The position numbers and the translations under genes were made by a program. This document shows positions 1-4,810 of a stretch of 6,564 bases of DNA, piece after piece; within the stretch, counting starts at the first letter, position 1, and each line of letters opens with the position of its first letter. A model generated the notes under the pieces. The model saw only the letters and a list, made by a program, of their open reading frames with translations. It was not told where the DNA came from and searched no databases. The DNA is from Bradyrhizobiaceae bacterium (GTDB taxonomy: Bacteria > Pseudomonadota > Alphaproteobacteria > Rhizobiales > Xanthobacteraceae). The stretch is from positions 1-6,564 of the forward strand of contig JAEULX010000133.1 of the NCBI GenBank assembly GCA_016793685.1, read 5' to 3'.

Positions 1-258
1 GCGCGCCAGGTCGAGCCCGGCTTCGCTTTCGAGAACGCGCAAGGTCGCGAGCGACACCGCCATCAGCGCCGGCTGCGTGTTCTCGGTGAGCATCAGCGTC
101 TCGGCCGGCCCGCCGAAGATGATGTCGCTCAGCTTTTCGCCGAGCGCCTCGTCGACCTCCGCGAACACGGCCCGCGCGGCGGCAAAGTTCTCCGCGAGCG
201 CCTTGCCCATGCCCACGGCCTGGCTGCCCTGCCCCGGAAATACGTATGCAACCGCCAT
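1..258 (-). CDS. fabD: Malonyl-CoA:ACP transacylase, N-terminal part (runs off the window)
   Basis: FabD moves the malonyl group from CoA to acyl carrier protein, supplying extender units for type II fatty acid synthesis in the cytoplasm. Only the first 86 residues are present and the frame stays open to base 1. The family hallmark FPGQGSQ is at residues 7-13, next to the start, and LTENTQPALMA is at residues 57-67; both are typical of FabD. The catalytic Ser (GHSLGE motif, usually near residue 90) would lie just outside the window. The ATG at 258-256 is chosen because it gives the normal FabD N-terminus and follows a strong GGGAGGGG ribosome binding site (about 264-271). It is transcribed away from rpsF. 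In rhizobia fabD usually leads fabG-acpP-fabF, but that cannot be seen here. Confidence 0.95.
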   Translation of the reverse strand, partial: MAVAYVFPGQGSQAVGMGKALAENFAAARAVFAEVDEALGEKLSDIIFGGPAETLMLTENTQPALMAVSLATLRVLESEAGLDLAR

Positions 259-289
259 GCCTTACCCCTCCCGGTTTGCGTTGACCCGG

Positions 290-319
290 TAACAAGCCGG
301 TGAGCGGGACTAAGTCAAG
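290..319 (-). promoter_or_regulatory. Candidate sigma-70 promoter of fabD
   Basis: On the minus strand CTTGACT (319-313) matches the alphaproteobacterial -35 element CTTGAC. It is followed after 17 nt by TTGTTA (295-290), a weak -10. Transcription would start near 283, giving a leader of about 25 nt that includes the fabD ribosome binding site. Found by eye only; the -10 is the weak part. Confidence 0.45.
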
Positions 320-357
320 TAGGCCCGATTTCGTACTTAAGGCGGGCGCGGCTCACC

Positions 358-385
358 TTGCGTTCCGCCGCAAAATCCCTATAAC
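358..385 (+). promoter_or_regulatory. Candidate sigma-70 promoter of the rpsF operon
   Basis: TTGCGT (358-363; CTTGCG if read one base earlier) is followed after 16 nt by TATAAC (380-385), a good alphaproteobacterial -10. Transcription would start near 392 and leave a leader of about 170 nt before rpsF. A long leader suits a ribosomal protein operon that is controlled at the RNA level. Position and -10 quality support it; the -35 is imperfect. Confidence 0.5.
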
Positions 386-564
386 GCCGGTTTCCGTCGT
401 TCGGCCGGAAGCTGAACGGGCGGCCGCACGCCTTCGCAAGAACGTGCGGCAGGAATCGCGGTTCCGTCGTCCGGTGTTTCCGCCTTCGCAGGACTTCGCG
501 CCTTTCCGAATGGCACGAGGGGCTTCGCGCCGAAAGATGAGACCAGAGATGAGAAAGGCACGCT
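386..564 (+). promoter_or_regulatory. Leader of the rpsF-rpsR operon with hairpins
   Basis: No convincing gene lies here. The likely mRNA leader contains a perfect 8-bp inverted repeat GCCGCACG (423-430) / CGTGCGGC (443-450), whose 12-nt loop can itself pair CTT with AAG. A smaller hairpin TTCCG (392-396) / CGGAA (406-410) lies upstream. A 13-bp block, TTCCGTCGTTCGG at 392-404, recurs with one change at 462-474. AGATGAGA occurs twice (535-542 and 547-554) just before the ribosome binding site GAGAAAGG (551-558). In other bacteria the S6:S18 complex represses its own mRNA by binding such a leader; a role of that kind here is inference. Confidence 0.4.
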
Positions 565-1053
565 ATGCCCTTATATGAACACGTGTATCTTGCCCGCCAC
601 GACCTCTCGGCGCAGCAGGTCGACGAATTGACCGCACAATTCAAAGGGGTAATCGAACAACTTGGCGGATCGGTGCAGAAGGTCGAATACTGGGGCGTGA
701 AGTCGCTGACCTACCGAATCCGGAAAAACCGCAAGGCGCATTTCACCCTGCTCAACATCGACGCCCCGCCCGCGGCCGTCGCCGAGATCGAGCGGCAGGA
801 GCGCATCAATGAAGATGTGCTGCGTTCGCTGACCATCCGGGTCGATTCGCTCGAGGCGGGTCCCTCGGCGATGATGCGCAAATCCGACCGCGACGACCGC
901 CGTGACGGCCGCGACGATCGTCGCGGCGACGACCGCAGGCGCGGCGATCGGGATCGGGATCGAGACCGGGATCGGGATCGTGGCCCCCGCGAGGGACGCG
1001 GCCCGCGCGAGGAGCGCAGCGGGTCCGACGACGCCGAAATGACAGGGGAGTAA
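565..1053 (+). CDS. rpsF: 30S ribosomal protein S6 with long Arg/Asp-rich tail
   Basis: S6 pairs with S18 on the platform of the small ribosomal subunit. Residues 1-95 form the conserved ferredoxin-like S6 fold, with MPLYEHVYLAR at the start, YWGVKSLTYRIRKNRKAHF at 42-60, and the final strand near 88-95. Residues 105-162 form a highly charged low-complexity tail that includes six consecutive Asp-Arg pairs (128-139) and ends acidic (DDAEMTGE). At 162 aa the protein is longer than E. coli S6 (about 131-135), and the excess is this tail; extended tails are common in rhizobial S6. The ATG at 565 follows GAGAAAGG with 6 nt spacing and gives the usual N-terminus. It leads the operon; rpsR starts 5 nt after its stop. 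Confidence 0.97.
   Translation: MPLYEHVYLARHDLSAQQVDELTAQFKGVIEQLGGSVQKVEYWGVKSLTYRIRKNRKAHFTLLNIDAPPAAVAEIERQERINEDVLRSLTIRVDSLEAGPSAMMRKSDRDDRRDGRDDRRGDDRRRGDRDRDRDRDRDRGPREGRGPREERSGSDDAEMTGE
946..981 (+). repeat. Hexamer tandem repeat in rpsF (six units of GATCGG type)
   Basis: Six in-frame 6-bp units lie head to tail: GATCGG, GATCGG, GATCGA, GACCGG, GATCGG, GATCGT. They encode (Asp-Arg)6, residues 128-139 of S6. The differences between units are at third codon positions and keep the peptide unchanged. Slippage would change the tail by whole Asp-Arg steps without breaking the frame. Confidence 0.85.
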
Positions 1054-1058
1054 TTCAG

Positions 1059-1304
1059 ATGGCCTTCGCAGCCGCCGGTGCGCGCCGGCCATTCTTCCGC
1101 CGCCGCAAGACCTGCCCGTTTTCGGGCGTGAACGCGCCGAAGATCGACTACAAGGACGTTCGCCTGCTGCAGCGCTACATCTCCGAGCGCGGCAAGATCG
1201 TGCCGAGCCGGATCACCGCGGTGTCGGCGCTCAAGCAGCGCGAGCTCGCGCGGGCGATCAAGCGTGCGCGTTTTCTCGGGCTTCTGCCCTACGTGATCCG
1301 CTGA
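1059..1304 (+). CDS. rpsR: 30S ribosomal protein S18
   Basis: S18 forms a heterodimer with S6 on the platform of the small subunit and contacts 16S rRNA. The 81-aa protein shows the family core: a basic N-terminus ARRPFFRRRKTCPF (8-21), IDYKDVRLLQRYISERGKI (29-47), PSRITAVSALKQRELARAIKRARFLGLLPY from residue 49 to 78. The length is close to the usual 75-85 aa. The ATG at 1059 has an AGGGGAG ribosome binding site (1044-1050) that lies in the last codons of rpsF. Only 5 nt separate the two genes, so they are cotranscribed and probably translationally coupled, which would help keep S6 and S18 equimolar. Confidence 0.98.
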   Translation: MAFAAAGARRPFFRRRKTCPFSGVNAPKIDYKDVRLLQRYISERGKIVPSRITAVSALKQRELARAIKRARFLGLLPYVIR

Positions 1305-1337
1305 CGGCGGAGCGCATCTTCTGCCCCTCCCCGCGCC

Positions 1338-1378
1338 GGGAGGACGCCATGGTTGGGACGGACGCGATCCGCCTCTAA
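1338..1378 (+). promoter_or_regulatory. Strong Shine-Dalgarno and 9-codon reading frame ahead of the DUF2232 gene
   Basis: GGGAGGA (1338-1344) is the best ribosome binding site between rpsR and the DUF2232 gene. Four nt later an ATG (1349-1351) opens the reading frame MVGTDAIRL, which ends at TAA 1376-1378, 28 nt before the ATG at 1407. The same site is 8 nt before a TTG (1353) in frame with the DUF2232 protein. It is therefore either the true initiation site of that protein (TTG start) or a short upstream reading frame that could couple translation to the gene. Confidence 0.4.
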
Positions 1379-1406
1379 CCGCTCAACGGAGCGGGACAGC
1401 TCGACG

Positions 1407-2384
1407 ATGTTGCAGGTTCTGCTGATCGGGATTGCTGCCGGCGGGGTCGCCGCGCTCATGTTCGCGGCGCTCGCCTCGGGCTCGCTGCTCGCCATTGCGC
1501 TGTTCTATCTCGCGCCGCTGCCGGTGTTGATCGCGGCGCTCGGTTGGAGCCACATCGCCGGAATCGCTGCGGCGCTGATCGGGTCGATCGCGCTGTTCGC
1601 CGCCTTCAACCCGGTCTTCGCCGCGGCTTTCCTGGTCGGCGTCGGTCTGCCGGCCTGGTGGCTCGGCTATCTCTGCCTGCTTGCGCGCCCGGCGACGACG
1701 GACGGCGCGGAGCAGTTCGAATGGTATCCGACGGACCGGATCGTGCTGTGGGCCGCCCTGCTGGGCGGACTGATCGTCACGGCGGCGATCCCGCAATTCG
1801 GCACCGATGCAGAGAGCTTCCGCACCACGCTGAAGAGCGGTTTCGAGCGGCTGTTCAAGGCGCAGAGCGACACGCCCGCAAACGAGCCGCTCAAGCTGCC
1901 GGGCCTGTCCGATGCCGACCAGGCCTTCGAGTTTTTCGCCATCGCGATCCCGCCGGCGGCGGCGGCGCTGACGACGGCGACGCTCCTGCTCAATCTCTGG
2001 CTCGCCGGGCGCGTGGTCGACCTTTCGGGGCGGCTGCGGCGTCCGTGGCCCAACCTCTCCGCCCTCGCCCTGCCGACCCTTGCGGTCGCCATTCTCGCGC
2101 TCGCAGTCGCGGGCTCGTTCCTGCCCGGACTGATCGGCATCGTCTCCGGGTTGTTCGTCGCCAGCCTCGCCGTTGCCTTTACCGCCCAGGGCTTGGCGGT
2201 CGTGCACAGCCTGACCGCCACGGTGAAAGGTCGCGGGCTGATCCTGACGGGGCTCTATGTGGCGATCCTGGTGTTCGGCTGGCCGCTGCTCGCGATCGCA
2301 CTGTTCGGCCTTGCCGATGCGTCCCTGGACTTGCGCGGGCGTCTCGCCCGCAGACGCGGGCCGCCCGCCGGGCCGGTCGTCTGA
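1407..2384 (+). CDS. DUF2232-family polytopic membrane protein
   Basis: The function is not known. The 325-aa product is mostly hydrophobic, with about eight or nine likely membrane segments (roughly residues 4-22, 25-45, 48-66, 70-92, 112-130, 175-198, 220-240, 243-266, 278-302). A soluble loop covers about 131-172, and the C-terminus is short and Arg-rich. FYLAPLPVLIAALGW (33-47) and LPAWWLGYL (81-89) resemble the rhizobial DUF2232 proteins found between rpsR and rplI. The ATG at 1407 is preferred because hydrophobic sequence begins at once, but its ribosome binding site is poor. A TTG at 1353 in the same frame would add 18 polar residues and sits 8 nt after a strong GGGAGGA, so the start is uncertain. 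Position in the operon suggests co-expression with ribosomal proteins, not a proven ribosomal role. Confidence 0.85.
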   Translation: MLQVLLIGIAAGGVAALMFAALASGSLLAIALFYLAPLPVLIAALGWSHIAGIAAALIGSIALFAAFNPVFAAAFLVGVGLPAWWLGYLCLLARPATTDGAEQFEWYPTDRIVLWAALLGGLIVTAAIPQFGTDAESFRTTLKSGFERLFKAQSDTPANEPLKLPGLSDADQAFEFFAIAIPPAAAALTTATLLLNLWLAGRVVDLSGRLRRPWPNLSALALPTLAVAILALAVAGSFLPGLIGIVSGLFVASLAVAFTAQGLAVVHSLTATVKGRGLILTGLYVAILVFGWPLLAIALFGLADASLDLRGRLARRRGPPAGPVV

Positions 2385-2422
2385 ACCCATACTGTAACGA
2401 GTAACCAAAACGGAGCCGAAAC

Positions 2423-3013
2423 ATGGAAGTGATCTTGCTGGAGCGCATCGCCAAGCTCGGCCAAATGGGCGACGTCGTCCGCGTCAAGGACGGCTATGCG
2501 CGCAATTTCCTGTTGCCCGGAGGCAAGGCGCTGCGCGCCACCAAGGACAACAGGGCAAAGTTCGAGACCATGAAAGCGCAGCTCGAGGTGCGCAATCTCG
2601 GACTGAAATCGGATGCGGAAAAGGTCGCCGGGAAGCTCGACGGACAGAACTTCGTCGTGCTGCGCCAGGCCTCCGACACCGGACAGCTCTACGGCTCGGT
2701 GAGCACCCGCGACCTTGCCACCGTGATCAGCGAAGGCGGTTTCACGGTGAGCCGCAGCCAGATTGTCCTCAACACGCCGATCAAGACGATCGGGCTGCAC
2801 AAGGTCCCGGTCGCGCTGCACCCGGACGTCGCGGTGACGATCACGGTGAGCGTGGCGCGCAATGCGGAAGAAGCCGAGCGCATCGCCCGCGGCGAGGACG
2901 TGACCGCACGGCGCGAAGAGGTGGAGGAGCAGCCGGAGTTCGCAGCAGAGAACTTCTTCGAGCCTGAGGGAGCCCCCGAGCCCACGACCGAAGAACCTGA
3001 AGCCGACAAATAA
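2423..3013 (+). CDS. rplI: 50S ribosomal protein L9 with acidic C-terminal extension
   Basis: L9 binds 23S rRNA near the base of the L1 stalk and helps maintain reading frame. The N-terminal rRNA-binding domain is clear: MEVILLERIAKLG, then GDVVRVKDGYARNFLLP (16-32). A long connecting helix covers about 41-75, and the C-terminal domain about 76-148 contains GQLYGSVSTRDLA (87-99) and GLHKVPVALHPDV (124-136). At 196 aa it exceeds E. coli L9 (149 aa) by an acidic, Glu/Pro-rich tail (about 149-196), as is common in alphaproteobacteria. The ATG at 2423 has GGAG at 2412-2415 with 7 nt spacing. It lies 38 nt after the DUF2232 gene and is the last intact gene of the operon here; no dnaB follows. Confidence 0.97.
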   Translation: MEVILLERIAKLGQMGDVVRVKDGYARNFLLPGGKALRATKDNRAKFETMKAQLEVRNLGLKSDAEKVAGKLDGQNFVVLRQASDTGQLYGSVSTRDLATVISEGGFTVSRSQIVLNTPIKTIGLHKVPVALHPDVAVTITVSVARNAEEAERIARGEDVTARREEVEEQPEFAAENFFEPEGAPEPTTEEPEADK

Positions 3014-3182
3014 CGGCCGTGCCGCTTCAGCGAATTCCGTTTTCGCAGAATCGGGCTTCGCTCAATTTCTCTTTGTGTTGTCGGCGGCAACTGCCCGCAG
3101 CGGTTTGCCGTCGAACTTCTCGTTAACACCGGGGCGATCTCCGCGAACCCGCCAACCGGCCCCATACGCCACATCCGGATGG
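3014..3182. other. Stretch after rplI with no recognisable gene
   Basis: No plausible complete gene and no convincing terminator were found. A bulged hairpin around 3031-3053 (GAATTCCG, TTTT loop, CGCAGAATC) is weak. On the minus strand about 3062-3180 reads openly in two frames without family-like features that I can name. It may be a degraded remnant or a dispersed repeat. Confidence 0.35.
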
Positions 3183-3374
3183 CCTCCGGGCGCGAGCTTC
3201 GTCGTCAACGGCGCGACGCCGGTTACCGACTCGGCGCTTGTGTCGGCCGGCTCCGAACTGCGCCTGCTCAACGGCTGGCTCAACGGCTGGGCGCTCGCCG
3301 CCCGCTTCGACCGCGATTTCGCCAGCCGCGCCCAGACCTACGCCGGCACCGGTACAATCCGACACGCCTGGTGA
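3183..3374 (+). pseudogene. Relic of an autotransporter outer-membrane beta-barrel, C-terminal end
   Basis: The plus-strand translation of this segment begins PPGASFVVNGA and ends ASRAQTYAGTGTIRHAW followed by TGA. It closely resembles the last strands of autotransporter barrel domains in rhizobia, including the final aromatic residue typical of outer membrane proteins and the pattern ARFDRDFASRAQTYAGTG. Only about 63 residues survive, against roughly 250-300 for a whole barrel. No passenger, signal peptide or start codon with a ribosome binding site precedes it; sequence upstream of about 3183 stops looking barrel-like. A 12-bp in-frame tandem duplication (3267-3290) doubles Leu-Asn-Gly-Trp. 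It therefore looks like a non-functional 3' fragment left by deletion or rearrangement. Recognition is from memory of the family. Confidence 0.65.
3267..3290 (+). repeat. Perfect 12-bp tandem duplication in the autotransporter relic
   Basis: CTCAACGGCTGG occurs at 3267-3278 and again at 3279-3290 with no gap. It repeats Leu-Asn-Gly-Trp in frame. Barrel sequences of this type normally carry only one such turn, so the second copy looks like a slippage duplication. Confidence 0.9.
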
Positions 3375-3413
3375 TCAGCGTCGGGGCCGCGGCGCGCCGC
3401 GAAAATGGCCTGC

Positions 3414-3429
3414 GTCGGACCGAGCCGAC
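3414..3429 (-). terminator. Weak hairpin just past the hisI stop
   Basis: GTCGG (3414-3418) and CCGAC (3425-3429) form a 5-bp stem with a 6-nt loop, a few bases beyond the hisI stop codon. There is no adjacent T run on the minus strand, only ATTTTC some 10 nt further on. It is a possible 3' end of the folE-hisI transcript, on position more than on form. Confidence 0.2.
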
Positions 3430-3433
3430 CGCG

Positions 3434-3904
3434 TCAGCGTGCCTTCTCCCCGCCGCCGTAAACCTGCGCGGGATCGAATAGCCTCTCGGCGTCGCGCGGA
3501 GTGAGAACGAGCATGTGGCCGGCGGGCTCGCGCAGCGTGACGGCGCGATAGAAGCACGAGGCGCGCCCGGTATGGCACGCGCCCCGTTCCGTCTGCTCGA
3601 CCTTGACCAAAAGCGCGTCCTGGTCGCAATCGACCCGGATCTCGAATATCCGCAGGGTATGGCCCGAGGTTTCGCCCTTCTTCCACAGTTCCTTGCGCGA
3701 GCGGCTGTAGAACCACGCTTCGCCGCTCTCGATCGACCGGGCGAGCGCCTCATCGTCCATGTAGGCCAGCATCAGGATCTCGCCCGACCACGCGTCGGCG
3801 ACGATCGCGGGGATGAGCCCGTCATCGTCGAACTTGGGTGAGAATACGCGGCCTTCCTCGATTTGTTCAGTCGAGCTGCGCGGCGCGAAACGATGCGGAG
3901 CCAT
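3434..3904 (-). CDS. hisI: Phosphoribosyl-AMP cyclohydrolase
   Basis: HisI opens the adenine ring of phosphoribosyl-AMP to give ProFAR, the third step of histidine synthesis, in the cytoplasm. The 156-aa protein has only the cyclohydrolase domain; no HisE pyrophosphohydrolase domain is fused. Visible signatures are WFYSRSRKELWKKGETSGH (63-81), the metal-binding VDCDQD (91-96), and GACHTGRASCFYR (108-120). Cys93, Cys110 and Cys117 fit the zinc ligands of the family, and Asp92, Asp94 and Asp96 the magnesium site. The ATG at 3904-3902 is 2 nt after the folE stop (TGA-tc-ATG) and has no clear ribosome binding site of its own, so translation probably depends on folE. Starts further upstream in this frame would overlap folE and are rejected. 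Confidence 0.95.
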   Translation of the reverse strand: MAPHRFAPRSSTEQIEEGRVFSPKFDDDGLIPAIVADAWSGEILMLAYMDDEALARSIESGEAWFYSRSRKELWKKGETSGHTLRIFEIRVDCDQDALLVKVEQTERGACHTGRASCFYRAVTLREPAGHMLVLTPRDAERLFDPAQVYGGGEKAR

Positions 3905-3906
3905 GA

Positions 3907-4557
3907 TCAGCGCGTGCCGCTGCGCAGAAGCTGAATGAAGCGGATCTGCTCGTTGACGTCGTTGCGGAACAGGCCGGCAAACTGCGTCGTCACCGTCCGC
4001 GTCCCGGACTTCTCCACGCCGCGCAACGACATGCAGGTATGCTCGGCTTCCATCATGACGGCGACGCCGCGCGGCTTGAGCTCCTGGTCGATCGCGTTGA
4101 CCACCTGCGAACTCAGGCGCTCCTGCGTCTGCAACCGGCGCGCGAAAATATCGATCAAGCGCGCAATCTTGGATAACCCGACCACCCGGTCGACCGGCAG
4201 ATAGGCCACATGCGCCACGCCGAAGAACGGCATCATGTGGTGCTCGCAATGCGAATTGAAGGGAATATCGCGAACGAGAACGAGATCGTCGTAAGTTCCG
4301 ATTTCCGAGAACGTGCGTTCGAGCACCTCGTTCGCGCGCACCTCGTAGCCGTTGTAGAGTTCCTTGTATGCGGAGACCACGCGCCGCGGCGTATCCAAAA
4401 GCCCCTCGCGCGAAGGATCGTCGCCGACAAAAGCGATCAGCGTACGAACCGCCTCCTCCGCCTGCTCTCGCGTCGGGCGCGCTACGGCGGCCGCCGGATC
4501 GTCCGGACGGCTGTCGGGGCGGGGGGCGGGGGTTAATTTCTTTATCAAATTGTCCAT
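3907..4557 (-). CDS. folE: GTP cyclohydrolase I (type IA)
   Basis: FolE converts GTP to dihydroneopterin triphosphate, the first committed step of folate and pterin synthesis; it is cytoplasmic and typically decameric. The 216-aa protein shows the diagnostic FNSHCEHHMMPFFGVAHVAY (100-119), GLSKIARLIDIFARRLQTQE (127-146) and EAEHTCMSLRGVEKSGTRTVT (170-190, by parts). Cys104, His107 and Cys175 match the zinc ligands (E. coli Cys110, His113, Cys181); His106 matches catalytic His112. The N-terminal 30 residues are a Pro/Asp-rich, poorly conserved lead. The ATG at 4557-4555 gives a normal length; a longer frame back to 4629 exists but would add non-conserved sequence. The nearest ribosome binding site, GGAG at 4574-4571, is an unusually long 13 nt away and lies in a small hairpin. 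hisI follows after 2 nt. Confidence 0.96.
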   Translation of the reverse strand: MDNLIKKLTPAPRPDSRPDDPAAAVARPTREQAEEAVRTLIAFVGDDPSREGLLDTPRRVVSAYKELYNGYEVRANEVLERTFSEIGTYDDLVLVRDIPFNSHCEHHMMPFFGVAHVAYLPVDRVVGLSKIARLIDIFARRLQTQERLSSQVVNAIDQELKPRGVAVMMEAEHTCMSLRGVEKSGTRTVTTQFAGLFRNDVNEQIRFIQLLRSGTR

Positions 4558-4743
4558 TTGCGAGCGTCTGCTCCGTTCGACCAGGCCGGCACCAACCGCC
4601 CCGGGTGTGTCACCGGTCACGCCACGCACGCCGCGAGGGCGTCAGACCTCGCGCGAGGGACGGACTTACCCTTCCCAAATCGGGCGTTGCCTACGTGGGA
4701 AGCGCCGTAGGGAGTCGCAAGCAATGCTCGCCCGAGCCGGCGC
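4558..4743 (-). promoter_or_regulatory. Structured 5' leader of folE, possible riboswitch or other cis-regulatory RNA
   Basis: The predicted folE transcript starts near 4743 and has about 185 nt before the ATG, with several mutually compatible or competing helices. Read 5' to 3' on the minus strand: a hairpin GCGAGC-AUU-GCUUGC near the start; a possible H-type pseudoknot at 4711-4671; an inverted repeat CCTCGCG/CGCGAGG around 4658-4632; a rod-like hairpin at 4618-4579 (GACCGG/CUGGUC enclosing CACACC/GGU-ug-GUG); and GAGC-agac-GCUC holding the GGAG ribosome binding site. A THF-II riboswitch (folE motif) is known upstream of folE in Gram-negative bacteria, including rhizobia, and acts near the ribosome binding site. 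I cannot match its consensus from memory, so the class assignment is open. Confidence 0.4.
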
Positions 4744-4748
4744 GGGAA

Positions 4749-4777
4749 CATATATTATTTTGGTTTGAAACTGACAA
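4749..4777 (-). promoter_or_regulatory. Promoter of folE-hisI
   Basis: On the minus strand TTGTCA (4777-4772) is followed after exactly 17 nt by TATATG (4754-4749), inside the only AT-rich patch of the region. This is the best promoter candidate in the window. It implies a start near 4743 and a long folE leader. No equally good plus-strand promoter for the NifU-like gene was found; the same patch offers TATATT (4751-4756) but no -35 upstream. Confidence 0.6.
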
Positions 4778-4781
4778 TCGA

Positions 4782-4795
4782 CGGCGTGAGCGCCG
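4782..4795. repeat. Short inverted repeat before the NifU-like gene
   Basis: CGGCG-TGAG-CGCCG is a perfect 5-bp stem with a tetraloop. It lies 15 nt before the NifU-like start codon and just upstream of the folE -35 element. It could be a leader hairpin or a small operator; nothing more can be said from sequence. Confidence 0.35.
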
Positions 4796-4810
4796 ATCGG
4801 TCAAGGTGCC

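Noticed and set aside
300..578. Plus-strand frame of 92 codons ending inside rpsF
   Set aside because: It covers the promoter and leader of rpsF, has no ribosome binding site of note and no recognisable sequence.
946..981. Short direct repeats that might suggest a CRISPR-like array
   Set aside because: Units are 6 bp, adjacent, in frame and inside rpsF; there are no spacers and no cas genes.
571..1092. Minus-strand frame of 173 codons opposite rpsF
   Set aside because: It is the mirror of the S6 coding sequence, including the Ile-Pro repeats that come from the Asp-Arg hexamers. S6 is certain.
1383..2408. Long open frame on the minus strand opposite the DUF2232 gene (341 codons), and another plus-strand frame at 1544-2404
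   Set aside because: Both are rich in Arg/Gly/Gln with no family features, and overlap a gene with clear membrane-protein composition and operon context. They are expected shadows in high-GC DNA.
3031..3053. Possible rho-independent terminator after rplI
   Set aside because: The stem is short and bulged, with no T run after it; too weak to call.
3389..3400. Perfect palindrome GCGGCGCGCCGC after the autotransporter relic
   Set aside because: Short GC-only palindromes are common in DNA of this composition; no second copy or context supports a function.
3434..4249. Extension of the hisI frame upstream to 4249 (271 codons)
   Set aside because: The upstream part overlaps folE out of frame and lacks HisI similarity. 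The ATG at 3904 gives a normal HisI.
4558..4629. Longer folE start at 4629, adding 24 residues
   Set aside because: The added residues are not FolE-like and would place the structured leader inside the coding region. The ATG at 4557 gives a normal length.
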